Of a stretch of 64,000 nt of DNA, positions 11,705-22,739 are shown piece after piece. The position numbers were made by a program, and so were the translations under genes. The stretch is taken from contig CACVBU010000886.1 of assembly GCA_902728285.1 (NCBI GenBank), positions 55,315-119,314 of the forward strand. The letters are read 5' to 3'. The notes below the pieces were generated by a model. It was given only the letters and a program-made list of their open reading frames with translations. It searched no databases and was not told the DNA's origin. The stretch's first letter is position 1. Every line of letters begins with the position of its first letter. This DNA is from Clytia hemisphaerica. Taxonomy: Eukaryota > Cnidaria > Hydrozoa > Leptothecata > Clytiidae.

Positions 11705-11779
11705 ATAAACTCCTCTTATTTGAATTTTTTAATGATTATATCGAATATTTTCTGAAAAACGAAATTGATATTACATCAT

Positions 11780-14700
11780 TTATCCATAACATCTATATTT
11801 CAAATAAGCGTATGGTTCCGTTCGCCTTGTGTTTTGTCCAGTCGGACATGGATAGCCTCCCATTGCTGTATCTGTTGCAGAAATTGTACACGAGTTTTTA
11901 CCCTCGCAACTGTTACGGATTGGTGTTTGTCCACCCCGACATCTGACATTGTCTTTTAAAGTTCCAATGAACCAACCCCCGCCACTGCTCGATGGACATA
12001 CGGTAGATGATTGCCGACCATAAAAATAATCAGACAATCGAATTACTTGTGTAACCTTTGGGCATTTGATCATTTTGGTATTTCCGTTACACAGATTCAC
12101 TTCATTATAAGAAGACCAACCTGAAAAAATATTTTTCAAAAAAAAAGCCTTTGATTGATTATCGAAAATAGAGAGAAGTAAAGAAAAATTTCAGAACTGA
12201 AGATGAATTCTAAGATTTTGAGTCCAAACCACCGGCAACCTTTGTCGAAACCTCGGGAGAGGGGATAGACAAAATAGGTGCTGGGTATGTGCGGACTATA
12301 AGGGTCGGTATTTTTACCTTCCCGAGTCTCTGGGTTATAAAAAAACAACAAAAAGTCAAAATAATCTCTCTAAGGGACTTTTTGAAAATTGTCTCTCTAT
12401 AAGCATCGAAGGTCAAAGCACTACCGAAGGAAAGGATAGTTGTACTCAGTAATAAAGCATGAATGGCGCCTGGGCGTTTGAGTGTGGGGTGTTTGAATGG
12501 CGTTTACCGGACGGTATTAAAGTGAAGCCAGAGGAGCTTCAAGAAAATTTCTAACATAGAAATTTGGTCTTACAGCTTTGAGCATTACAAGCACGATTTT
12601 CAGTGGCTGCACCGGGACATTTAATTCCACCATACTTTGGTGCTGGATTGTTACATGTTCTTGATCGTTGCTGAGTACCACCTCCACAGTTCTTACTGCA
12701 TAATCCATAGAGTGACCAAGCTCCCCAACCTCCATTCACTGTGGAAAAAAACAGAAGAAACAAATATATAGAAAATAGAAGCAAGGAACTTTAATAAAAC
12801 TTCTATTTAAGTTTCTTTATAGAATAAAGTTTTAAGATTGTTTTTGTTCCCATTTATAATTAATCTAATTAAGAGCGGATTATTTTTTTTCTCGCAAATT
12901 TTGGCCATCTACGCGTAATTTAGTCCTTCCAAAATATCGTTATTTTCCAGAACCTCTGTACGAGGAAAATGGAATGATATTAGGTACAAAAAGAGGCCGC
13001 AAAACTTGATTCCATACGCGAAAATTTCTACACCTGATCTGATCTCATTTCGAATTTCTCGAATTTTAAGGGACCAAAACTTTTCTTTCGAATTACAGAG
13101 AGTAATCTATACCACTCGCTAGCAGCGGAGGCCAATATTTCAGTTCTAATTAAAGAGTTAATAGATTGTACCAATATACCTGGACAATTTTGTGTATTAC
13201 AGGTTCTATTTTCTTTGGACATTCCTTGACAATCTTTGCCTCCATATTTTGGTGGTGGATTATTACAAGCTCTTGATCGAATCTGAAATCCTCCTCCACA
13301 ACTTTTACTGCAAGAACCAAAAGAAGTCCAATTTCCCCATTTACCATCGACTAGAAATAGAAAAGCTCATTTTTATTAAAGGATACCTATTCAAAATCAA
13401 AGGTTTTATTTTTACATAATTTTTCCCGTTTCATGCCAGACATATTATTTCATATCATGACATGATGGTGTATAAGCAAAAATTGTTTTTCTTTTTGTCT
13501 TTCTGACCGATCTTGCTCCACATCCGTTTCAATCCAACGTGAAATAGCTTGTGAATTAAAATTGATGAGTAAAGCGAACGATATCATTCTTACTTAAAAA
13601 CAAAACCTTTAACATGAATGATAGTAAAAATGAAATACAGATTCACTAAAACAAAACTCTGTGTACCTGGACAATTTTGAAGATTGCAGGTCTTATTTTC
13701 AACGGATATCCCTACGCAATCTTTGCCTCCATATTTTGGCGGTGGATTATTACAAGCTCTTGATCGAATCTTAAATCCTCCTTCACAGCTTTTTGTACAT
13801 GGTCCAAAGGAAGTCCAGTTGCCCCATTTGCCGTCAACTTTTAATGAATAATAAAGATAGATATCAAATATACCATAAATAGTGGAATTAGCTTGAGATA
13901 AAATCAAGAAAAGTTTTAACACTTATTTCTCGTAGTAAGATATCTCGACGGTTACGTGCCATTTCGTCAACATATTGTTAGGGCCGAATACTGAAACAGA
14001 AGACTCTTCCTGACTATTTAAAGAAAACATTTCAGGGAAATTCTAGTCTTTTAGAGATATAATTTTACCTGGACAGTTTTGTGCGTTACAGGCTCTGCTG
14101 TCATTTGCCAACCCTACACAACCTTTTCCTCCATCTTTTGGTGGTGGGTTATTGCAAGATCTTGAACGAATCTGAAATCCCCTACCACAACTTTTACTGC
14201 ATTTTGTGAAGGAACTCCAATTTCCCCATTTACCATTGACTAAGGTTGAGATTATTAAAAATATATATCTCGCGATGTTAAAATTTGATACAGGGGTGTG
14301 TTTATGTTAAGTATAAGTTTTCTTAATGTTCTTGCAGGCTGGAAATTAAATTTTCCAACAATCTCCAACGATCTTGTTTGACCTACTTTTTTTTAGTCGG
14401 CAGTCAGAGGCAACCCAAAGGTTTCTTTTTTTAGCCGAAGGTAGGCGAGAGTGTCACTCTTTCCCATAGATTGCTCCACTTACCATTGATCCTTCTAAGT
14501 GCTGAGAATCAAGCAGAGAGGTATCAAGTACCATTTTAGGAATCTTTGGTATGACCCGATTTGGGGTTGAACCCACACCATGCGCACCGTAGCCGGTTAC
14601 TCTACCACTGCGCTACGGTCGCTTAACACTTCAATACTAGTACTTGAAATAGAGTACACGTTTTTTTAATAAGAACAAACTATGAATGCTAAGAACAAGT

Positions 14701-16612
14701 TGAGAACATCTATAGGCTTTGCGGACTCGAAAAACCCCGAATTTTTAAGTAATTGGGTAAAAATGATCACAGAAAGGAGAAAATAAGAATATTCCAAGAA
14801 CATTTTTAGGGTTATAACTCAAAAAGTTAAGAACATCCGAAGGCTTAAAAATTTTTGGATGTTCTTATTAAAAAAACGTGTATCACTCACTCGGACAAGA
14901 GTTGACGTTGCAGACTTGATTCTGTGTGGCTGGTCCTTGACAATCTTTTCCTCCATATTTTGGTGGTGGGTTATTGCAAGATCTTGAACGAATCTGAAAT
15001 CCCCTACCACAACTTTTACTGCATTTTGTGAAGGAATTCCAGCTTCCCCATTCACCATCAACTATGAAGTAAGTTGAACAGAAAATGTCACTATAAATGA
15101 TAAGTAGTATGTAGTGTAAGTAGTATGGACATCTACTGGGTGCACCAAAAAAAGTATACAGGTTTGTCGGGATATTGTGAGCTTCAGGATTTTTATTTTT
15201 TATTCATTATTTTTTATCGTATAGAGGATGTTCTAACTTACAGAACTAACTTTACTGTGATAGAAAATGAAAGAACAATGGTCATTAAATAGACCATGTG
15301 TAGCAAGAGAAGCTATATTTTTTCTTTCGAAATCCTCAAAATTGCAAAAAAAAGGGACGAGATGGAGTTTTTACAAGCTCTTATTTGATTTGGTTGGTCA
15401 TTAACTAGTAATTTTGTTACTTTTTCTAAAGAACACTTCATTTTTATTACTTCAAATGACCAATTATTAAATTATCTTATAAAAACTCCATCTCATCTGA
15501 AAAAACAATCAATAAAGCATACCCGTTTGATCCCCAATGTTATAAACATACTGCGTTCCGATTCCACCAATACAAAGTTTGTGTGTAGAATCGCACTTCT
15601 TGAAATCATGTCCTATGCAACGATCAGATTTTTGCCAAGGATTTGCTAAACTCATATTAAAGTTTTTCTCGTTGGTAGCTATCCAACATTCTGCAAAACT
15701 TCCCAAAGCAAAAGCAACGCCATTTTGTAACGCTCTCTTTGCACATTCACAGGATAACCTAGAATAAATGAAGTCACTTTGTCAGTAGAATAAAATGAAT
15801 ATTTGTTTAGCAATCGTTGACTTTAACTCCTGAAACGGTGTAACATTTTGAAAAACATTCTTGAGTCGACAGGGTTTGACTGTCAAAGATTAGAAAAATG
15901 GAGGCTACACGGGGCTTTGACAATTTGTCTCAAAAAAACACCCTTCGGATGCTCTTAACTTTTTGAGTTTTAAGCCTAAAAATGTTCTGAGCATGTTCTT
16001 ATTTTGACGATTTTGTGAATATTTTTGACTATTTTCCTAAGAAATAGGATGTTTTTGAGTCCACAAAGCCTTAAAATATTCTTAACTTGTTCTTAACATT
16101 TTGGCCAGCGAAGCCTTATGTTCTTATATAGTTTGTACTTATAAAAAAAATGTATATTTTCTTACTCTTGAAGGGAGTCTTTAAAGTTTCCCCAGTTGAC
16201 CTGCTTTCCAGTAAAAATAGCACTGTTCGAATCTCTGTTATTTGCGATTTGTGTGTGATAGACAACTCGGTTTGTCTTGATGCATCTTTTTCTTTCGAAT
16301 CGAACCGGACAATCTGAAAATCATTAAGAATAGGGTGCCTTTATTTTCATCCTATAGGGTTGATAATCTTTTTGATGCATGTACAGGAAGATAATTGGAG
16401 GGGCGAAGATCCTATTTTCCGGATAAGTAATTTTAAGCGTAAAACCTCAGGAATTTCGCTACGAATGTTTAGTAGAAATGACTGGATCTCCCAACATTAC
16501 AATACCTTATTTGCAAAATATAATCAGGGATATAAACACACAAAAATCTATCTTAATTACCTTTCCCGTGCAGCAACCCCAACGATAGGATCAAAATAAA
16601 TGTAACTAACAT
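11780..16612 (-). CDS. Secreted TSR + SUEL lectin protein, rhamnospondin-like
   Basis: Nine exons, all phase-consistent (minus strand, 5' to 3'): 16612-16561, 16313-16166, 15758-15523, 15061-14891, 14239-14069, 13837-13667, 13350-13180, 12738-12574 and 12120-11780 (stop TAA 11782-11780); 541 residues. Exon 1 is a signal peptide (MLVTFILILSLGLLHGK). Residues ~18-145 form a cysteine-containing N-terminal domain with CECAKRALQNG and AECW motifs, a type seen in cnidarian secreted proteins. Then come five thrombospondin type-1 repeats at ~146-202, 203-259, 260-316, 317-373 and 374-428. Each has WGxW, CSKSCG/CTKSCE, RSRxCNNPxPKYGG and a closing NCPG-like end. Residues 429-541 are a SUEL/rhamnose-binding lectin domain (YGR, CEGKNSC, GYPCP, YLKYRC). 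The TSR exons are symmetric phase 1-1, four of them exactly 171 bp, consistent with exon duplication. Family knowledge: such proteins bind glycans extracellularly. The architecture matches that reported for Hydractinia rhamnospondin, with fewer TSRs as I recall it. Confidence 0.9.
14553..14620 (-). repeat. tRNA-like SINE fragment (GACCGTAGCGCA family)
   Basis: The minus strand reads GACCGTAGCGCAGTGGTAGA (box A-like) and GTGGGTTCAACCCC (box B-like), ending CGGGTC. It resembles a tRNA gene, but the anticodon arm does not fold and the acceptor stem is imperfect. It shares its first ~20 bases with the copy at 22446-22510, so it is a tRNA-derived SINE or tRNA pseudogene in intron 4 of the TSR/SUEL gene. 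Confidence 0.55.
14646..14884. mobile_element. MITE of the ACACGTTTTTTATAAGAAC family, copy a
   Basis: Ends: GTACACGTTTTTTTAATAAG (from ~14654) and ...TTCTTATTAAAAAAACGTGTAT (to ~14883). Interior motifs AAGTTGAGAACAT, ACTCAAAAAGTTAAGAACAT and GGCTTAAAAA are shared with copies at ~15940-16155 and ~59645-59896. Its edge is only ~6 bp from the splice donor at 14889-14890 of the first TSR exon. Confidence 0.7.
15940..16156. mobile_element. MITE of the ACACGTTTTTTATAAGAAC family, copy b
   Basis: Shares AACTTTTTGAGTTTTAAGCC, GAGTCCACAAAGCCTTAAAA, TTCTTAACTTGTTCTTAACA and TTATATAGTTTGT with the copy at 59645-59896. It lies in intron 2 of the TSR/SUEL gene. Confidence 0.7.
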
Positions 16613-16979
16613 GTTTCTAGATTTTTTCTTCGTGTGCTCTTCTGACATGTGAGTGCAGATTAAACGAAAAATTAAAAGTAACAACCTTTTTTATATACAT
16701 TTTTAGTTTTCATTTCACCATCAATGTTCTGTACTGAACCAGTAATATATCATACGAGGAGGAGACTGTCAATATCCATATTTGGTATTCATCGCGAGCC
16801 ACAATTGAACTCTTTTCTTATGTTTTTTGGTAATGTGCAATACAAAAATATGTTTACCATCTTCTCGATTTCCCCTTCAAAGCTGTTCAAACTTGATAAT
16901 GTTTACGCTTCTCGTCATTATTTCAGACGTAAATGCATTTCTTCGAATGTGAAGGATCTACAATCTCGATTGAACTACA

Positions 16980-17066
16980 CTGGTTGTTTTATAAGCACAA
17001 CGTTTATAAGCATACTTAGGCTCAAATTTGGGAAAAAATAAACATAATACTAAGCATACCTCAAAG
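16980..17066. mobile_element. Fragment of an ATAAGCATAC repeat, truncated
   Basis: TTTTATAAGCACAACGTTTA, then AAGCATACTTAGGCTCAAAT and CTAAGCATACCTCAAAG. It resembles the ends of the element at 21303-21691 and stops where a G-rich MITE begins (17067). Confidence 0.5.
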
Positions 17067-17340
17067 CCCAGGGGGGATACATAGGCAAATGCAGGTTACG
17101 GTATGTGCCGCCCTCTTAAGGGTACTTTTTTTGGACTTCCAAAGTCCGGTTAAGGGTCGGAAAAATCAGAAATCAAATTTCAGTCCCACTAAGGGTCGGA
17201 GAAAAATTTCAACTTTTTACCCCCGGAAAGATAGAAATTTGGTCAAAATTGGTCAAAGTTGTCCCAATAAGGGTCATAAAATTCACAAAATTTTCCATTG
17301 TTTTCTCTTTTAGTCCCTTTTAGCAAAGATTAAGGCTGAA
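17067..17340 (+). mobile_element. G-run MITE family, copy 1 (3'-truncated)
   Basis: Starts CCCAGGGGGGATACATAGGC and continues with GGTATGTGCCGCCC, GACTTCCAAAGTCC, AAGGGTCGGAAAAAT and GGTCAAAATTGGTCAAA. This is colinear with the full copies at 19640-19971 and 25781-27214, but the C-run right end is missing. Confidence 0.75.
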
Positions 17341-17492
17341 AATGGCTAAAGGCTAAGCATTTTGAACCTCGACCCGATTTTCCCGTGTGCTACTGCTTTT
17401 ATTTACTGAGAGTTCCAAGTATACTGTAGGCTGCTGGCATCCACTAACGGATTCGTGCTCCTTATAGAGGATGCTTAATAAGCTATATTTCC

Positions 17493-17504
17493 TTTGTCCA
17501 GAGA
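17493..17504 (-). repeat. Target-site duplication, right copy (inverted)
   Basis: On the minus strand this reads TCTCTGGACAAA directly after the poly(A) run, identical to 6931-6942 on the plus strand. Confidence 0.85.
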
Positions 17505-19153
17505 TTTTTTTTTTTTTTTTTTTTTTTTTGTATAATAATAAATCAGATATTTCTCTCTTATAAGAACTCCTACAAAATGTTACAAGAACTTGTAAAAAGT
17601 AAATTGATTGAAAAATCAAAGAAAAAACACAAAATTTTAGCCTAACGCTCAAAAAGTATACACATATACATAATCAATTGAGATCACATTACATGTAGCC
17701 TGTAGCCTCTGTAATGTTTATGTCCATGGTATGAGCTACAGTTCTCTTGGGTGTTCTACTCCCCCGAATACATAAAACAGTCGATCTGACCAAAGCAAAA
17801 GATAGTTTAGTCCTCAAGAAATTTAAAGTCAAAGACATCATTTCATTCTTTTTCTCAGACAGGAGCATACTGAGGGTTTTTATAAACATTTGTGCTTCCC
17901 TGCCTGAGCCTCCATTTGTTGTGAAAATTAGAGGCGTAAAGGATCCTCCATCAACCTGTATAATTCTCTGATTATACTTTCTTTTCTTCTCTTTCTCGTT
18001 GACCTCAAAAGCTTTTGAAGGGCTCATTCTAGAGTACCTTTGGGCATAGGCATTGAACACCCTAACATCAAAAAATGCCCGCTGGCCTCTAGTCCAGAAC
18101 CCCCCAGCACTAATGTCAGCCCTTGCTCCATCCTCCTTTATGGCGCCTGATGCAAGAAGTTCACCAGTAATGGGCTCCAGCTGAGGGTCAATTGTCACGT
18201 CGTTTGTGACATCATTCAGTAGGTAAGCAATTGTGTCTCTAATTTCGTTGTGGCGTTGATACACGAAACCTCCCTTTGGGCACGATAATGCATGCTCGAC
18301 TGAGAAACGCTTTCCACACGCACATATACTGGGAAGGTGTTTAAGCTGCCATCTGTAACGAATTGCGATCGAGTCAAAGAATTCCCGTTTCGTCAGGACG
18401 AATTGCTCGCTCTTCAAAGGTTTTGCTGTCAGCCAGTTGGAAGCTCCCTTGACTTGTGCGAAGTCGTTTGCTTTAATTTCCTCTGGTGTCATTTCAGCTC
18501 GGATGTCGTTAAGAGTTTCCTTGTGTCGTGCTTCCTTTTCCTTTTGGATCTTGTATTTTAAGCTGGTTTCAGTTCCTGGGAGCTCTTTCTTTTGTTCAAC
18601 AATATTCTCAGTCAACTCTCTACTTACAGTCAATGAGTTGTTAAATTCAATTTCTGCTATCTCGGACATAATAGGAATACCGAGACCCCCATATCTGACT
18701 GGTAGGGCTATGAGACGACGTTCCAATTGGTTACATATGTGGCCTTCTGTAATGGCAGGGATCAATAGGTTGTCAATGGTATTGTCAAGTGGAATAAGAA
18801 GATCTTCTATGTCGCTCGACACTCTCAGATGGTACGTAAATTTGTGAACAAAACCACCAACGAAGGCACTATATGCACATTGTGGTTGTGATTTAGCTAT
18901 GTCTGCCAGGATTTCGATCTGCTTGCACCAGTCAGTAACACGTTCTTGGAAATAGGTTCGCTTGTATGATTTGTCTCCAATTGTTCCTCCCAGGTACTTT
19001 TTCCCGTCCACAGTAATTTTCACATTTGTCCCTGAGAAAATCTGTTCAGCTTCTGCTAATTTCTCCTTGTCCTTTACAATTAACCAGGATTTCGTCGCTT
19101 TAGGATAATACCCTATGAGTGGGCCAATACGATTTATGATGGTCCACCATTTT
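17505..19153 (-). mobile_element. 3' half of the split non-LTR retrotransposon
   Basis: On the minus strand, homology begins abruptly at about 19149-19153 (AAAATGG), runs through the RT C-terminus, CCHC knuckle and endonuclease, then ~160 bp of 3' UTR, and ends in a 25-base poly(A) (T run 17505-17529 on the plus strand). It begins at exactly the position in the element where the 6943-9025 half stops. Confidence 0.85.
17689..19149 (-). pseudogene. Retrotransposon ORF, C-terminal part: RT thumb, CCHC knuckle, restriction-like endonuclease
   Basis: An uninterrupted frame from 19149 to stop 17689-17691, ~487 codons. It opens with WWTIINRIGPLIGYYP and KSWLIVK, typical of the region just after FADD in this family, then GKKYLGG and a thumb-like region. 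CACGKRF...EHALSC (about 18262-18310) is a CCHC knuckle. EDGARADISAGGFW and RAFFDVRVFNAYAQ further on are the PD-(D/E)XK-like nuclease (REL-endo type, as in R2-like elements). This nuclease nicks target DNA to prime reverse transcription. The first internal ATG is at 19023, but the real frame extends upstream of it to the break, in phase with the frame ending at 9024. Confidence 0.85.
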
Positions 19154-19639
19154 ATCGCGTTAATATGCCGTCCAGTTTAAATGACAATTTTTCAGGAAAA
19201 AGTGGGAAGGTCAGAAAGAACAGTGCGACTCTTTGTTTTTATCAGATCGAAAAAAAAAGACAATTCTAAGTTGCTTTTTTAAACCCTTGGCATAACTTTT
19301 CGAATTTAAACATAAACATAAACACACTTTTAACATAACGACGACTTGAATATTTTTATAAGAAGAAAGAAGTGAAATATTTTTTTCTTATGCTTTATAT
19401 CGCCCTTTGAGTTTGAATGCTGTTGGGATGCTGTTGTTGTCCACAAACTTTTTGATTTTTATGTTTTGATTTACTTTTGAAATATTCTTTTCTATGAAAT
19501 GAAATTGTTTTGTTTTGAAAAGAATTCGAATGTCATTAATAAATACGATCGTTAAATGCATTCGAAAACATTTAAAACAAAAGAAGAGAGAAAAAGGCAA
19601 GTCTGGGCACAAATTAAAATTACTAAATGTATATGGGCC
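19154..19639. other. Intergenic beyond the inferred inversion breakpoint
   Basis: AT-rich, no exon recognised. The last nine bases (19631-19639, ATATGGGCC) are the left target duplication of the next MITE. Confidence 0.4.
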
Positions 19640-19971
19640 CCGGGGGGGGGGTACTTAGGCAAATGGAGGGTACGGTATGTGCCGCCCTTAAGGGTACCTT
19701 TTTTGGACTTCCAAAGTCCCGCTAAGGGTCGGAAAAATCAGAAAATCAAATTTCAGTCCCAGTAAGGGTCGGAAAAATAGGAAAATTTCAACTTTTTACC
19801 CCCTGAAAGATCGAAATTTGGTCAAAATTGGTCAAATTAGTCCCGCTAAGGGTCGTAAAATTCCCAAAATTTTCCTTTGTTTTCTCCTTTTTAGTCCCGG
19901 TAAGGGTCCAAAGTTCGAAAGTCGGGCGGCACCCCCCCGTCAGCTCGCAACCCTAGTACCCCCCCCCCGGG
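19640..19971 (+). mobile_element. G-run MITE family, full copy 2 with target duplication
   Basis: Ends CCGGGGGGGGGGTACTTAGG and ...CCTAGTACCCCCCCCCCGGG are inverted. The interior has repeated AAGGGTCGGAAAAAT blocks and GTGCCGCCC/GGGCGGCAC subterminal repeats. It is flanked by ATATGGGCC at 19631-19639 and 19972-19980. A target duplication of 8-9 bp suggests a Mutator- or hAT-related element. Confidence 0.85.
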
Positions 19972-19980
19972 ATATGGGCC

Positions 19981-21302
19981 TTAAATTTCAAAACAAAGGC
20001 TGAATAAATGTCTAAACCAAGCTCTATCCGATCTTTTGCAAATGGCGCGAATCCAATAGAACAAATTTGTGGAGCAAGGGACTAAAAGTCATAATTTTAA
20101 GAAAAAAACTTTTTTCTTCATCAGTTCAATTCTTCCCAAAAACAAGAGAAGCACTATCAGGTCGGGATCAGGTCTTGAAAAATTTTTCTGATACAGTATT
20201 CCAAATATATCTCTCGGCTCTCTCTTGGTAATAGTCTCACATCATAATATATCGAAGAAAGATCTTGCATTCAATGAGTCCCATCCTCTTCTACTCGTTT
20301 TCTGATAAAATAATTATAAACTTCTATCGCTCACGAAAACTCCCGACTTTTTACCACGTGACCCACTCTGACCAATCAGAAGCTCACCGAATCCTGCGTT
20401 CATATTATGAACGCACCCTTTCCCTAAGCCAGTATTCCAAGGCAAACTTAAAATCCGTAAATATAAAAAATCTTTAAAGCGCCGAAAAACGCTATATTGC
20501 CATAAGCCGTGTGTCCTAGCCTTGTGAATACGGGCTTAGTTAACTAGGCTAGCCTTACTCTTGGTCTATAGAAGAATTGACGTAGCTTATGGTTTATTTG
20601 TTTAAAGTCTCGGGGGCCGGGTTGTTTTATCAGCTGTGTTAATTTTTGAAGATCAATATTGTCAGTAGCTACTTCTAATGTTAAGATTAATTCAGCTTTT
20701 AAGTGTCACTGAAGTAAAGTTAAATAATAGGTTAATTCAGACGGTTTTTATGTAAAAATCGAAAAGTATTTAACATTTCAAGAAAAATAGTAGAGGCCTG
20801 AGAAAAGAAAAGACTGAAGAAAAAGAAGAAAAAACTACTCTAAAAGGTCCAGAATGGTATGGGAAGAAATGAAAGGGGGGTCCGAAATTTTTACAAAATC
20901 TAATAAAAACGGGGGCACCCAAATAAACGGGGGGGGGCTGAACAAGGAAGGCTATAAAGCTTCTGAGGATGGCATCGTAGCTTCACGCATAAGGAAGTTG
21001 GGCAAACATCTCATGATTTTTCGCGCGTTTTTCAGTATTTCAGTTCCGCTTAACGGTAGCATTCTTATCTTACGGTCTCTCTATTGTTTTATCATCATCA
21101 AAAAGACTTTTCCTGAGTTATTTTGATCTGAATACTCATTTTGAAATGTCAGTTTGTCTTTTTCTTATCCCTGGAGAGTTAAATGAATCTAAGGAAATTC
21201 CCTTTTCTGGGAAATTCCCTTTTTATACCACAAGTAGTTACTAAGCGCTCTTCATAGTTTAAAAATATTACTCTACTCAAAGTATTCGAAAAGTTATGTT
21301 GC
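19981..21302. other. Intergenic, no gene recognised
   Basis: Open frames here (for example near 20265-20477 and 20854-21126) lack domains. G-runs occur near 20874-20938. Confidence 0.4.
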
Positions 21303-21691
21303 TACACTCATTTGGTTTTATAAGCATACGGTAAATTTCGGCTGAAGCTCACTATGCTTAAGTAAAACTCAATTTTGAGCCTCGACTATGCTTAACCCTA
21401 TGCTTGGTAAAAAAATTATGAAGGGGGGGGGGAAGATTTTTCGCGCATTTTCCCCTCTCTTTAATCTTGAGAGAAATGAAGACATTCTATTGTTTTCGAA
21501 TGTTTACCATATGATATATGATATAGGATATATGATTCTTTCTTCTGTTATTTTCTGAAGTTTTGGAAATTATGATTCTAAAAATTTCTTTGGCTGAGCC
21601 TCAAGGTATGCTTAGCATATGCTTAATTTTTCTGGAAATTTGAGCTTCAGTATGCTTATAAACGTTATGCTTATAAAACAAAATGAGTGTA
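21303..21691. mobile_element. MITE with ATAAGCATAC terminal repeats
   Basis: TACACTCATTTGGTTTTATA at the left and ...TATAAAACAAAATGAGTGTA at the right are inverted, with subterminal GCTGAAGCTC/GAGCTTCAG. Related fragments occur at 16980-17066. Confidence 0.7.
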
Positions 21692-21849
21692 TACGTGTAC
21701 ATTAGTAAAATAACATATGAAGAGCAGTATCTTCAGATATATACGCTTTTTATAGGAAAGACCAGTAAGTCATATGATTCTGGCTGGGCTGCCCTTAAAT
21801 TTATATGAGTTTTCAGGCTTAAATGCCAATATTAATTAAAAAGGAAACA

Positions 21850-21960
21850 TGTACTTCTCATCTGAGGTTCAGATTCTTCTTAATTTGTTCTTAGGTTTTG
21901 GCCAAATTTCAGCCTCGTATTCTTATGAAATTGTTCTTATAAAAAACGTGGAAGACAAGG
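21850..21960. mobile_element. Fragment of the TTATAAGAAC MITE family
   Basis: TTAATTTGTTCTTAGGTTTTGGCC and TTGTTCTTATAAAAAACGTG match one end of the family at 59645-59896. Only one end is seen. Confidence 0.45.
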
Positions 21961-22445
21961 CACGGATGTCACTCTAAGTAGACTGTAAATCACTCCCTTG
22001 ACACATTTGTTAGCATTTGAAAGAATTTTGTCTCAGATAAGAGGTCACTCTTAACAAAAATTACTGTAGGGCTAAGATCATTCCTTTTGAACGCAAATTC
22101 AACTCTATGTGTTCGGTTTGCTGCGGTGGCACCTTAATGAAAGTTATGGCTAGTATAAGAATATACTTTATAAGAATATTCATAATGAATTTGGCTAAAA
22201 AATTAAATATGCTAAGAATATCATGGAATTTGGCAAGTGAAGCGAAGAGTGCCCTTTTATGCTTGGGAAGTAATGTATTATATGGTGATAAATATAATTC
22301 TTAAAAAATTGCACAAAATACACACAATATGGTAAGGATAATGCCTTGATAAGTTCTTAATAAAAAAGGGGGAGAGTCCGAAAGATTTCAAAAATTATTA
22401 ACTGGGTGGTGATGTTTATTTGGGATCTTAAGAATACGCATATCG

Positions 22446-22510
22446 AGACCGTAGCGCAAAGGTAGAGCATTTATTTTCTGAGCGTAGGTTGTTGGTTCAG
22501 TTCCCGAGTA
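22446..22510 (+). repeat. tRNA-like SINE fragment (GACCGTAGCGCA family), copy 2
   Basis: GACCGTAGCGCAAAGGTAGA (box A-like), then GTTGGTTCAGTTCCCGAG (box B-like). No proper acceptor stem, so not a functional tRNA call. Shares its 5' end with the minus-strand copy at 14553-14620. Confidence 0.5.
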
Positions 22511-22739
22511 TAATTTCCCACTTGGGGACGATATTTAGCCAATTTTTCCAATGATAGGGAGGGAGGGTACAATTGGTTTTTGAAAAGGGGGTATTATTAC
22601 ACTCTCCTTACACTGTCCATTACACTGATATGAAATTATTGTACTGTAGCAACTTCGAATATATTATACGTGCTAACTCGACTTACCCTAAATGGGCCAC
22701 CAAAATGAAAAATACGGTTGTTTTTTAGCTGTAAAACTC

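Noticed and set aside
11659-11959. Plus-strand frames opposite the TSR/SUEL gene
   Set aside because: They lie antisense to the lectin exon, whose minus-strand reading has conserved lectin motifs and fitting splice phase.
17747-18847. Plus-strand frames of 74-136 codons
   Set aside because: Antisense shadows of the retrotransposon endonuclease/RT frame on the minus strand.
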